Origin: a virus
IMG/VR virus record: IMGVR_UViG_3300050026_000390
Coordinates: 1-34,951 of that record
Length of the DNA stretch: 34,951 bases
Strand: one strand, 5' to 3'
The notes under the pieces were generated by a model. That model had not been told where the DNA came from, ran no database searches, and saw only the letters and a list, made by a program, of their open reading frames with translations. Every line of letters begins with the position of its first letter. Position 1 is the stretch's first letter. The translations under genes were made by a program, and so were the position numbers. This document shows, piece after piece, positions 16,548 through 23,890 of this stretch.

Positions 16548-16715
16548 TCAATTAAGCACCAAAGACCGCTTGTTAGTCATCCTAAGCGTGAAAACTTTTA
16601 CCTTACCCTCTCTCAACAATTTAACAACTATCGGAGTTTGAGGGTTAAAACTTTCTTCATCGACTGGAAGAACTATTTCTTTTTTGTTGGCAATCTTTAG
16701 AGAAATTTCAATCAT
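16548..16715 (-). CDS. small hypothetical protein after portal, 55 aa
   Basis: The ATG at 16715 overlaps the portal stop (ATGA), and the stop overlaps the alternative start of the HNH copy 3 frame (TGATG). The product (MIEISLKIANKKEIVLPVDE... ending RMTNKRSLVLN) is small, with alternating beta-like hydrophobic residues and a basic C-terminus. The double overlap supports translation in the late operon. Family not recognised. Confidence 0.6.
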   Translation of the reverse strand: MIEISLKIANKKEIVLPVDEESFNPQTPIVVKLLREGKVKVFTLRMTNKRSLVLN

Positions 16716-18664
16716 TTGGGTTGCTCTTGCTTTACCGGTTCTGGTTTATTTTGAGTTAAGATTTTAGCTTTCTCTAAATTGTTCTGAATCTGCTGTTGCT
16801 GTTGTGCTGCCTCTGCCTGCGCTTTTTCAGCTTGCGCTATTTCATCCTCGATCTTAGACCTGTCCTCATAACTGAATTGTTCTAATGATTCGATTTTCTT
16901 CTTCCTCCATGTTGGAGAGAGTAATAGTTTTTGATCGCTTTGTTCCATAGCTGTCATTGTAGCGAATCGTTGCTCTTTTTTATTCTCGCTCAATGATTCT
17001 TCAATAACTTCAAGTTCATAATCGGCATTCTCTAAATAATTTTTATTGTCCTTATTCAAAGAGACATAACCGCTATTTGGATTTTGTACTGATTGAGCGT
17101 ACATGCTCTGCTGCTGAAGCATTCCCAACATTTCCTTTGATAACGCACCGCCTTCGATTCTCATGATGTAAGGTGTATTATCGTAATGCTTCATAAACCA
17201 AAGTAGCTTATTCCCTAGGTCTGTTAAAAATCTGTTACGATTGTCAATAAAAGCATTGGTCAACATTTGACCTTGACCTATCAGACTATTAATTGCTTTG
17301 CCTGATTGATTAGCGGAATTTGCAGTACCACTGAATGTTTTTCCTCCGCCTATCTCGTCGATTAAGGAAATCATGGTTTCCATTATCTGAATCCATTGCG
17401 GGTTAGCACCTTGAGATTTGATAGACCGGATGGCATCCCTCTGCATGGTAGGAATGAATCCTTTTTCGTCGAGCTGTGCCATTGCCTGTTCAATGCTTAA
17501 ACCAGTACCTTGCAAAGCAGGTAAGAAGATTTCCCATTTATTTTTAAGGTCAATTCCGAAAGCGTAATCAATCTGCGCAAGCATCCTGTTAGCTAATTGC
17601 TGCATGCTCATTAATATGTCGGACATTGTCCAGATTCTATTTTTGTATTGAAACGCTTGATAGATGCTGTAGGGAAATACTTCTAAGTCTGTTTCTTCAT
17701 ACTTTATCATTTCAGTGTATGTAAATTTGTAGTAGTCAAGCATAAGTTTTGGAGTCTCTACTATATCGGCTGGGGGTAAATCTTGCCTAGAGGTCAAGTA
17801 GGGCAGTTGAAGCATTCTTAAAGTTTTTTCCGCATCAGCTTTCTTGCGCTCACAACTTACTATTTGCCCATTGAAAAGAACTGTGTAATAAACTCTATTG
17901 ACTTTGTGATAATGATGGAATACAGTAAGCAGGTCAAGATCACTCACGCCGTCTTTGTTGTAATTAACATAGTAATTGGTTTTTTTACGTCCCCAATTTA
18001 TGGCCGGATCGCCGATTGAAAGACCTTTAACAAGTTTCAATTTATCAGGATATTGCTTAATCAAATCAACTCTGTAAACGTATTCTTTCTCGCACATCCA
18101 TTGAGCATCATTGTGCTCATACTCTATAGAGTTAACATCCCATATCAAATTACGGTAATCAACATCCTTCAATCTTATTTGAGGATCGCCCCATTTATTT
18201 ACATCTGCAAATATCTTTTGAGCACCGTATATAACTGCTACACCGGAAGCGAAGGTATCAGAGATTAAATAGTCATGCCTGTTCTGCGTAGCAATCATTC
18301 TCATGCGCAAAGTGGCGAGTTCCGCTTTGATTTCCTTCTCGAAGAGTTGCTGTTTTTGCTGTGGGTCTTCAGAAATATCATCAGGTTCAACTTTCGCCTT
18401 GCATTTCCAACTAACACGATTTGTTCGTTCTGTGGAAATGATTGAATTTAGTTTTGAAGCTATTGAAGAAATCGAGAAAGGAATCCGGTCTTTAATTGCA
18501 TATTCGGATTTCTGGCTATCAGTAAACGGATTACAGCTGTAGTAATCTTCGTTGGTTTTTCCACGTGCGTGTAGTTTATTAAAATAATCGATTGCGCCAT
18601 CGTGGATTTGTACAAGCGTATTCACGTCTATACGATGTTCTGCATTGCCTTTAATTTTAGCCAT
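16712..18664 (-). CDS. portal protein, podovirus type, 650 aa
   Basis: The ring through which DNA enters and leaves the capsid. The length (650) and pattern fit P22/podovirus-like portals: an N-terminal helix-rich wing start, a central clip region, a long helix-rich stem and crown (SIEQAMAQLDEKGFIPTMQR), and a C-terminal Gln/Ala/Glu-rich coiled tail (AEKAQAEAAQQQQQIQ) like a barrel extension. The start at 18664 (MAKIKGNAEHRIDV) is preferred because GAGGC lies upstream and it overlaps the previous gene's stop; a start six codons earlier is possible. It lies downstream of terminase and upstream of scaffold and capsid, as expected. Confidence 0.85.
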   Translation of the reverse strand: MAKIKGNAEHRIDVNTLVQIHDGAIDYFNKLHARGKTNEDYYSCNPFTDSQKSEYAIKDRIPFSISSIASKLNSIISTERTNRVSWKCKAKVEPDDISEDPQQKQQLFEKEIKAELATLRMRMIATQNRHDYLISDTFASGVAVIYGAQKIFADVNKWGDPQIRLKDVDYRNLIWDVNSIEYEHNDAQWMCEKEYVYRVDLIKQYPDKLKLVKGLSIGDPAINWGRKKTNYYVNYNKDGVSDLDLLTVFHHYHKVNRVYYTVLFNGQIVSCERKKADAEKTLRMLQLPYLTSRQDLPPADIVETPKLMLDYYKFTYTEMIKYEETDLEVFPYSIYQAFQYKNRIWTMSDILMSMQQLANRMLAQIDYAFGIDLKNKWEIFLPALQGTGLSIEQAMAQLDEKGFIPTMQRDAIRSIKSQGANPQWIQIMETMISLIDEIGGGKTFSGTANSANQSGKAINSLIGQGQMLTNAFIDNRNRFLTDLGNKLLWFMKHYDNTPYIMRIEGGALSKEMLGMLQQQSMYAQSVQNPNSGYVSLNKDNKNYLENADYELEVIEESLSENKKEQRFATMTAMEQSDQKLLLSPTWRKKKIESLEQFSYEDRSKIEDEIAQAEKAQAEAAQQQQQIQNNLEKAKILTQNKPEPVKQEQPK

Positions 18665-18887
18665 TTTGTGCCTCAAGTTCATTCACTCTTTTTGCCGCCA
18701 GTTTTTCCTGTTCCAACTTCATACCGAATTTTATCAGACAGTCGCATGGGACGTAATACTCAAGTTTTGTGTCCCAATAAAGAAAACCTCTGTCTAGGCA
18801 TTTATCGTGATATTTTCCGCCTCGTAATCTTACGAGTTCTTCAAAATCTTTATACTGCTCTGATTTCGATTTGTTAATTTTTTCCAT
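18657..18887 (-). CDS. hypothetical protein with Cys-rich centre, 76 aa
   Basis: A small charged protein (MEKINKSKSEQYKDFEELVR...). The cysteines in HDKCLDRGF and YVPCDCLIKF could bind a metal ion, and the C-terminus is helical. It overlaps both neighbours by 8-14 nt in the packaging operon. It may be a small head-assembly factor. Not recognised. Confidence 0.65.
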   Translation of the reverse strand: MEKINKSKSEQYKDFEELVRLRGGKYHDKCLDRGFLYWDTKLEYYVPCDCLIKFGMKLEQEKLAAKRVNELEAQNG

Positions 18888-19248
18888 TGTCTCTCAGTAG
18901 ATCCACATATTTATGTAATATTTGTCCCGCTGTTTTCAAATTCTTTACTTTTGGAGTCTTCAGTTCGTTACAATATCCGTTTGCTGCTACTGTTTCTTTT
19001 GCGCATCCCTGCCAAGCATAAGTACTGCCTGAATGAGTTGAGATATCCAAGATTAGCGGCTGTTTCTTCTTTACCGGTATCCGTGCGATCAGACAAGTGT
19101 AACCTCTGTAAACATGCTCGTCAAAGTACTTTACCCACTCTTCTTCTGGCTGTGAAGTGCCGGTACGCTCCATGTTATCAAGCATGGAATTTAAGTGGGT
19201 TTTTAACTTCGCATCAGTGCTGTTGTCTGCTATTTTAATGAGACTCAT
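18874..19248 (-). CDS. hypothetical protein, 124 aa
   Basis: A 124-residue soluble protein (MSLIKIADNSTDAKLKTHLN...) with a beta-rich middle (YTCLIARIPVKKKQPLILDI) and a helical C-terminus. It is coupled by overlaps to the genes on both sides between the large terminase and the portal. No recognised motif; context suggests packaging or head assembly. Confidence 0.65.
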   Translation of the reverse strand: MSLIKIADNSTDAKLKTHLNSMLDNMERTGTSQPEEEWVKYFDEHVYRGYTCLIARIPVKKKQPLILDISTHSGSTYAWQGCAKETVAANGYCNELKTPKVKNLKTAGQILHKYVDLLRDNGKN

Positions 19249-19484
19249 TTGCTTGACTTCCTTACGCCGGCTCCAGGTTTTGTCTCATAATTAAGGTAGT
19301 TACTTCCCTGATGCTCATTAGTATGTTTGTCAGAGGGTTCCGGAAACTTTGAAAGACTCATTTTCCTTTTTATCCCTGCCGGTTTTTTGGCTACTGCTGC
19401 TTTAACTGATTTCTTTGCGGCTACCGGTTTTACAAACTGCAATGGTTTTACTGTTCTGTGTACTTTGAATTTTGGTATGCTCAT
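19245..19484 (-). CDS. small Lys/Ala-rich basic protein, 79 aa
   Basis: The product is strongly basic, with histone-tail-like composition (VKPVAAKKSVKAAVAKKPAG), and lacks hydrophobic segments. The ATG at 19484 (MSIPKFKVHRTVKPL) has GAGGC upstream, the same ribosome-binding context as the portal gene. It could bind DNA or RNA, for instance as a packaged basic protein. The low-complexity composition prevents family assignment. Confidence 0.6.
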   Translation of the reverse strand: MSIPKFKVHRTVKPLQFVKPVAAKKSVKAAVAKKPAGIKRKMSLSKFPEPSDKHTNEHQGSNYLNYETKPGAGVRKSSK

Positions 19485-19492
19485 TTTATGCC

Positions 19493-21676
19493 TCAAAAAG
19501 ATGTGATAGTTTTTGTTTCACGAATTAAATTTACCGCTGCTTGACGCGCGGTAATGGGTTGTATTTCTTTGGGTTTAATAGGCGCATAAAGATAATTTAC
19601 TATGTAGCGAAGAGCATCACAATTGGAAACTAAAATATTATTCGCATAATAATTATGAGCATCTTCAACTTCTAAGTTATAAACTGGCATTTTCATATTT
19701 AGGGGTTTTAGTTCTAAACCCTTGATAAATTGATCTTCTACTTGCAGCCCTGCAGTTCTGATGACAAAACTTTGACCTCGTAGGAAAAGGAGTTTTATAT
19801 TCTCGACCACAAAATTTACAATTGACGATAACCTGTTCCCTATCTTCCCAGCATTGCTTGCCGTGTTCGGAGTGCCATTGTCTTCCCTCGTTTGAGGCAT
19901 GCCATTGCTTTGTAAGTGGTCTGATCTTATCAAGGTTTTGTTTTCTTCTTTGAATTTGTCCAGGGGTTTTATTGTTCCCATGCAAAGATGCATGTTTTGA
20001 TTTTGTGAGAAGTTGTAGGTTAGAAATGTTGTTATTTTTTCTATTAAAATCTTTGTGATGGACTTCATATCCTTTCGGGACTTCTCCATATGATTCTGCG
20101 TAAATGATAACATGAAGTCTTTTGCGACCGTCTTTACATCCTCCGACGGGGGAGTAATAATTCCCGTCCCAATTATATTTTTGACCTTTGTAAGTAATTG
20201 ACATATTGAAACCTTTTTGATTGCAATATAATCAAAGTATCGCAATGAATCAATAGGTACTTTACCTCTTGCTGTATAAGTCGGATGATTGCCGGTACCG
20301 ATTAGCCCATACTCTCCAATAGTCAATTCGTAAACCATATCAACTCCAGTCATACAGGAAACTAAAACTTTTTTTATACCTTGTGAAGTAATAACATATT
20401 CACCAACTTTAACATCTTGAATATTTTTTAGTGAGTAGTCATGCATCAAAATCTTAGTATCAGCAATCAAACAACAATGGTCGTCTCTCTTAATCGGTTC
20501 TTCGTATTCGTTTTTAACTTCGCCAGGTTTCAATGCTTTCCATTTATAATTTCCGATCTCTCGAATTAAATTAACACAATTACTTGATATTTGCAAACGT
20601 CCGGACTTGAACATCTCATTTACTCGGTTGATTCCTTGCCTCACATCATTATCGGCATGGTTCCAGACAATGCCGTTTAATAAATATTCCATCGCAACGT
20701 TTGACCCGTCTCTTTCTACTTTTGAAATCGATGGATCTGCTATTTTATATCCTCTATCAAAAAACTTTCTTGTTTTTAATTCTGTTGATACATCACTTAT
20801 AAGTTTCCCAGCTTCATAATATTCATCATAAAACGTAGTAATCCCATCATAATTTGTTGCTGCAAATAAAACAGCTGTTGGATTTCTAAAACCATAATCC
20901 ATGCAGATGGTTATTTCGTCTATATCAAACGGGTCGTAATAACTAGTTTTATGTTTAGCTTCAATAAATTCGTTGAATACTAATCCCTCAAAATCTTCCC
21001 ACGAACAAAATACATATCTCTTAACCCATCGCTCGGGATATGCTAAAAGTTCTTTAACATAATCAGCGGGCAAGTAAATATTTTCCGTTGTGATAGCTTC
21101 AAAGAGTTCATAACCTTCAATCTGATTATTTTTCCATCTATCCCACAACCAATCGTGACCAGCGGGGTTACACGTTGCAAAGAAGTCTCTCCCTGAATCG
21201 TTACGTCTTAAGCGGCCTTGAAAAGCCAAAAATACAGCTTCCTGAATTTCCTCCAATTGGTCTATCGCAACAAAACCTAAATTCAGCGACTTTATCTTTT
21301 CGGTTGCTTCTCTTGAATCATCTAAGTTCATATAAAATAATCTTGACCCATTTATGAAGTCAATCCAGTGGTCTTGTTTGTTGTGATTTGATATTAATTC
21401 AGCAGGACAAATATCCAGAAAATCTTTTAGTGTTGTAGATTTTAATTCACCCAAATCTTTACGTCCAAGAACTCCGTAGTTGTTTTTATATGACGGATGG
21501 AATAATTGACAGAGTACCTCGATAATCAAACTTGTGGATTTCCCACAACCGAAGCCACCGGCCAATAATCTGTATTTTGATTTTGAATTGTGGAATTTAA
21601 CTTGTGTCGGTAAAGGTAAGCCTTGCGGGTTCTGTGAGTTTTTTGGATACGAAATTCTAACGGTTGCTTCAGACAT
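19493..21676 (-). CDS. terL: large terminase subunit interrupted by an intein, 727-aa precursor
   Basis: ATP-driven packaging motor and headful/site nuclease. The ATPase part has Walker A GGFGCGKST (residues 40-48) and Walker B FVAIDQLEEI (about 135-144). The nuclease part has conserved acidic residues at D260 (ICMDYGF) and D314 (IADPS). Its final motif is split by an intein at residues 402-685: the exteins read RDDHC then CDALRYIVNY, so the joined protein is about 443 aa and regains DDHCCDALRY. Insertion at a catalytic motif is typical of inteins. A separate HNH frame overlaps residues about 491-667. Confidence 0.9.
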   Translation of the reverse strand: MSEATVRISYPKNSQNPQGLPLPTQVKFHNSKSKYRLLAGGFGCGKSTSLIIEVLCQLFHPSYKNNYGVLGRKDLGELKSTTLKDFLDICPAELISNHNKQDHWIDFINGSRLFYMNLDDSREATEKIKSLNLGFVAIDQLEEIQEAVFLAFQGRLRRNDSGRDFFATCNPAGHDWLWDRWKNNQIEGYELFEAITTENIYLPADYVKELLAYPERWVKRYVFCSWEDFEGLVFNEFIEAKHKTSYYDPFDIDEITICMDYGFRNPTAVLFAATNYDGITTFYDEYYEAGKLISDVSTELKTRKFFDRGYKIADPSISKVERDGSNVAMEYLLNGIVWNHADNDVRQGINRVNEMFKSGRLQISSNCVNLIREIGNYKWKALKPGEVKNEYEEPIKRDDHCCLIADTKILMHDYSLKNIQDVKVGEYVITSQGIKKVLVSCMTGVDMVYELTIGEYGLIGTGNHPTYTARGKVPIDSLRYFDYIAIKKVSICQLLTKVKNIIGTGIITPPSEDVKTVAKDFMLSFTQNHMEKSRKDMKSITKILIEKITTFLTYNFSQNQNMHLCMGTIKPLDKFKEENKTLIRSDHLQSNGMPQTREDNGTPNTASNAGKIGNRLSSIVNFVVENIKLLFLRGQSFVIRTAGLQVEDQFIKGLELKPLNMKMPVYNLEVEDAHNYYANNILVSNCDALRYIVNYLYAPIKPKEIQPITARQAAVNLIRETKTITSF
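19622..20473 (-). mobile_element. intein in the large terminase (284 aa)
   Basis: The N-terminal splicing block starts at Cys402 (CLIADTKILMHDYS), with block B GTGNHPTY at 460-467. The C-terminal blocks F and G read VYNLEVEDAHNYYANNILVS then Asn685, followed by Cys686 as the +1 nucleophile. The penultimate residue is Ser, where His is usual, so the last cleavage step may be slower or use another residue. Between the splicing halves, residues about 490-662 match no endonuclease in this frame; instead an HNH gene lies there in the -1 frame. Splicing is expected from the motifs but not shown. Confidence 0.85.
19677..20204 (-). CDS. HNH homing endonuclease encoded out of frame inside the intein, 175 aa
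   Basis: A complete HNH gene in the -1 frame relative to terminase. It starts MSITYKGQKYNWDGNYYSP and has the core LHVIIYAESYGEVPKGYEVH then HKDFNRKNNNISNLQLLTKS. A C-terminal zinc finger follows (VNCKFCGREYKTPF, FCHQNCRAASRRS). The ATG at 20204 has AAAAAGG with 7-nt spacing, so it can be translated independently. In this frame a TGA lies nine or ten codons upstream, so it is not a simple continuation of the N-intein, although a -1 slip at C AAA AAG could reach it. It fills exactly the region where inteins normally hold their endonuclease. Confidence 0.85.
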   Translation of the reverse strand: MSITYKGQKYNWDGNYYSPVGGCKDGRKRLHVIIYAESYGEVPKGYEVHHKDFNRKNNNISNLQLLTKSKHASLHGNNKTPGQIQRRKQNLDKIRPLTKQWHASNEGRQWHSEHGKQCWEDREQVIVNCKFCGREYKTPFPTRSKFCHQNCRAASRRSIYQGFRTKTPKYENASL

Positions 21677-21758
21677 CTAAGCGCCTAAATATGTTTTGCC
21701 CTGAATTCTCGACACTTTGTTTTGATTTTAGTGAATTTTCAAGGTTTTTATTTTTCAT
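21669..21758 (-). CDS. possible leader peptide before large terminase, 29 aa
   Basis: The ATG at 21758 opens a short polar frame (MKNKNLENSLKSKQSVENSG...) whose stop lies 8 nt inside the terminase gene. Weak AAAAAG upstream. It lies between the arms of an 8-bp inverted repeat. It may be a translated coupling leader or chance. Confidence 0.25.
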   Translation of the reverse strand: MKNKNLENSLKSKQSVENSGQNIFRRLDV

Positions 21759-21775
21759 CTTTTTGTTGGCGCTTA
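21678..21775 (-). promoter_or_regulatory. long-range inverted repeat at the large terminase start
   Basis: TAAGCGCC at 21678-21685 and GGCGCTTA at 21768-21775 are perfect 8-bp complements. On the transcript, the downstream arm GGCGCTTA ends one base before the terminase ATG, so pairing would cover its ribosome-binding region. This could couple terminase translation to passage of ribosomes through the leader. Inference from pairing only. Confidence 0.4.
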
Positions 21776-21833
21776 CGTTTTTAATCTATTTTCGCAACAT
21801 TTCAAAATGACATATTCACACCGTAAAAACACT

Positions 21834-22142
21834 TTATTCAGTTTCTTTTTTAATATTCTCGAAAACTACTGTCACTTTAGTCTTTAAGTTTACTTCGGCA
21901 GTCGACCGTTTTGGTTTGTAGTACTCCGTAAAAGCTTTTGTAGCATCAAGAGCAATTTTAGGATCTTTGGAGTCGATAAACTTATTTATGTTTCGTTCGA
22001 TTTTTGATAGGATTAAATTAGTTTTGTCAAGCCCCAACGCTTCTTTTATCATCGTTTTATGCGCTTTCGAGCCTTTCCCGGCTTTCCCACCCCTTCTACC
22101 TTTCTCTCTTGCAAGTTCGCTATTCCCTGTTATATCACTCAT
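21834..22142 (-). CDS. terS: small terminase subunit-like, 102 aa
   Basis: A small basic protein that recognises packaging DNA and hands it to the large subunit. The N-terminal Arg/Gly/Lys-rich segment (REKGRRGGKAGKGSKAHK) is followed by helices (MIKEALGLDKTNLILSKIE) and SKDPKIALDATKAFTEYYKP, a pattern common in small terminases of this kind. It is the first gene downstream of the late promoter and precedes the large subunit. No separate HTH could be read with certainty. Confidence 0.7.
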   Translation of the reverse strand: MSDITGNSELAREKGRRGGKAGKGSKAHKTMIKEALGLDKTNLILSKIERNINKFIDSKDPKIALDATKAFTEYYKPKRSTAEVNLKTKVTVVFENIKKETE

Positions 22143-22167
22143 ACGCTATCAAAACGCTATTTTCTTC

Positions 22168-22197
22168 CAAAAATACACAATTATTTATTAATTGCAA
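22168..22197 (-). promoter_or_regulatory. Bacteroidota-type promoter for the late operon
   Basis: On the minus strand TTG (22195-22197), a 19-nt spacer and TATTTTTG (22168-22175) match the -33/-7 TTG...TAnnTTTG pattern. It lies about 25-55 nt upstream of the small terminase gene, the head of the packaging and virion operon. Confidence 0.65.
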
Positions 22198-22232
22198 ATA
22201 GAAAAATAATGCGTACAATCGTTGCTGTGAAT

Positions 22233-22736
22233 CTAAACAACTCTCTTTTCAACCGTGACAATCGTATCATTCTTTGCCCCACCATGCGGGACTAAAAGAA
22301 TTTCGATCATTTCGAAACCTCTGTTAATTCCAAATCCCATAGAGTTCCAACCGAAACAAATTACTAATCCATCAAGTTTTATTTTGGGAGCCAATAAGTT
22401 TTTAGCATCTGAATAAAAACTCATTTGTGTGTCGGTCATAAAAACTTTTCTTCCGATTCCTTTATAACATTCTGAAATTTGTCTTACCGAATAAGGAGGG
22501 TCAAATAATATTCCATTAAGTTCACTGGGTAGTTGTTTAGAAAATTCTTTTGCTTCTAAATGATATTTTGCTTTTATGTTTTGATTCAAATCATTAGTAA
22601 ATTCAGCCGGACTATTCTCACCGCAAAAGGGGTCAGCCCAACCGATGCCACCTTTTACGTGTTTTTGTAGTAGCTCTTTTATTGGTTTGATTAAAAAAGT
22701 GTGTCTATTCGGCATTGCCCAAATTCGATTTATCAT
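22233..22736 (-). CDS. DNA adenine methyltransferase-like protein, 167 aa
   Basis: An N6-adenine methyltransferase-like product that could protect phage DNA from host restriction. Motif I-like ADPFCGENS is near residues 34-42 and catalytic motif IV DPPYS near 79-83. The start at 22736 (MINRIWAMPNRHTF) matches the common opening of this short phage family; a GTG nine codons upstream is possible. At about 167 residues it is shorter than full Dam enzymes and has no obvious target-recognition domain. The Cys/Glu/Asn in motif I deviate from FxGxG, so activity is uncertain. Confidence 0.75.
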   Translation of the reverse strand: MINRIWAMPNRHTFLIKPIKELLQKHVKGGIGWADPFCGENSPAEFTNDLNQNIKAKYHLEAKEFSKQLPSELNGILFDPPYSVRQISECYKGIGRKVFMTDTQMSFYSDAKNLLAPKIKLDGLVICFGWNSMGFGINRGFEMIEILLVPHGGAKNDTIVTVEKRVV

Positions 22737-22834
22737 AATATCATTGTGGAATAAGTCCCTCACTCTCTCAACTCCTTTTGATTCGGATGGAATTTCATCT
22801 CTCTCCTTGTTGATTAAAATTGTTTGTTGCCGTG

Positions 22835-23050
22835 TTAATTTGATTTAACCGGCAGAATGTGTATCTGTCTGAAATTGTCATAAGCAAATCCTTTGTTCCG
22901 AGCATCGGTGTTTTGTTGTTTCTGCCAATTTAATAAATCTTGAATTGTTGTATCGTCTGATAATTCTAATATGTCCGGCTTACTTTCAAAATCATCGGGT
23001 GAATATTGTTGACAATTATTTACCATTGCAATTAATTTTAATCCGTCCAT
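22835..23050 (-). CDS. hypothetical protein, 71 aa
   Basis: A small acidic protein (MDGLKLIAMVNNCQQYSPDD...) with no recognised domain. AAGGAG lies upstream. It overlaps the 46-aa gene before it and lies in the replication operon. Confidence 0.6.
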   Translation of the reverse strand: MDGLKLIAMVNNCQQYSPDDFESKPDILELSDDTTIQDLLNWQKQQNTDARNKGFAYDNFRQIHILPVKSN

Positions 23051-23156
23051 CGTTATTCTCCTTTTTAAGTTTGTTTATTTCATTCACCCGTTTCAACAAT
23101 TCCAGTATTTTCTTTTCGTCTGTTTCTGTTTTTAATTTTAGGGTGATAGATTTCAC
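23016..23156 (-). CDS. small Lys/Glu-rich helical protein, 46 aa
   Basis: A GTG start overlaps the stop of the helicase loader gene (GTGA). The product (VKSITLKLKTETDEKKILEL..., then LKRVNEINKLKKENN) is predicted helical or coiled-coil after a beta start. The overlaps on both sides support a real small gene between loader and 71-aa protein, though the C-terminus overlaps the next gene by 35 nt. Confidence 0.45.
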   Translation of the reverse strand: MKSITLKLKTETDEKKILELLKRVNEINKLKKENNDGRIKINCNGK

Positions 23157-23890
23157 TTTCTATTCTTCCTGTAATCAGATCCGTTGAACTGTAGTATCTT
23201 CCCCATCTCTGCAAGTCTTGAAGCTATACGGGGTTCAACTTCGCTTATTTCCTGAATAGTAAAATTACTTGTGATTATTGTTGGCAGCATTTCACGATAA
23301 CGAGAATCGATTATGTAATATAAATTTTCTCTTTTAGCGTCTGTTAATTTTTCGGCTCCAAGATCATCAAAACAAATGCAGTCATAATCTTTTGCGTAAA
23401 TATCCAACATTTTCATTTTACCGCCATCAGTCATCGCTTCCTGATTAATTTTTATAAATAATTCCACAAAAGAAACGAATGTGCAAATTGCGGATCTATA
23501 TCTCCATGCCCCACTTGCTAAAACTTTCTGCCAATATTCTTTTTCTTCGCTGTAATTCACCTTGTATTTAATATTCGATTCTTCTTTGCTTGCCTTTTCC
23601 TCACTTAGTTTAATCATCGGCATGTTTTTCAACATAGCTATTGCAAGATGAGTTTTCCCGGTTCCAGGCTTCCCAGTAAGCGTAATAGATTCCTTGCCGT
23701 CCCATTTCTTACAAATTTCAAATTGCGTTGCATGTTCGGGGGTTGACTCATAATTCATATAGCCGCATTCAAGATGTCTTTTGGGTATCCCCGACACTTT
23801 CGCCAATAACCTGAAAGCCGGAACTATTTCCGGATTGGTATTCGTATTTTTTTTGTCCGGAAGGTTTACTGAATCCATTGTTTGTTCCAT
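23153..23890 (-). CDS. DnaC-like helicase loader, AAA+ ATPase, 245 aa
   Basis: Loads the replicative helicase on phage DNA. Walker A TGKPGTGKTH is at about residues 72-81, Walker B CICFDDLGAE at 171-180, sensor 1 TIITSNF at about 204-210, and an arginine-finger-like EPRIASRL near the end. The start at 23890 is chosen because AGGAG lies 7 nt upstream; the frame is open five codons further. It overlaps the DUF4373-like gene by more than 100 nt, a long overlap suggesting tight coupling of initiator and loader. Confidence 0.85.
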   Translation of the reverse strand: MEQTMDSVNLPDKKNTNTNPEIVPAFRLLAKVSGIPKRHLECGYMNYESTPEHATQFEICKKWDGKESITLTGKPGTGKTHLAIAMLKNMPMIKLSEEKASKEESNIKYKVNYSEEKEYWQKVLASGAWRYRSAICTFVSFVELFIKINQEAMTDGGKMKMLDIYAKDYDCICFDDLGAEKLTDAKRENLYYIIDSRYREMLPTIITSNFTIQEISEVEPRIASRLAEMGKILQFNGSDYRKNRK

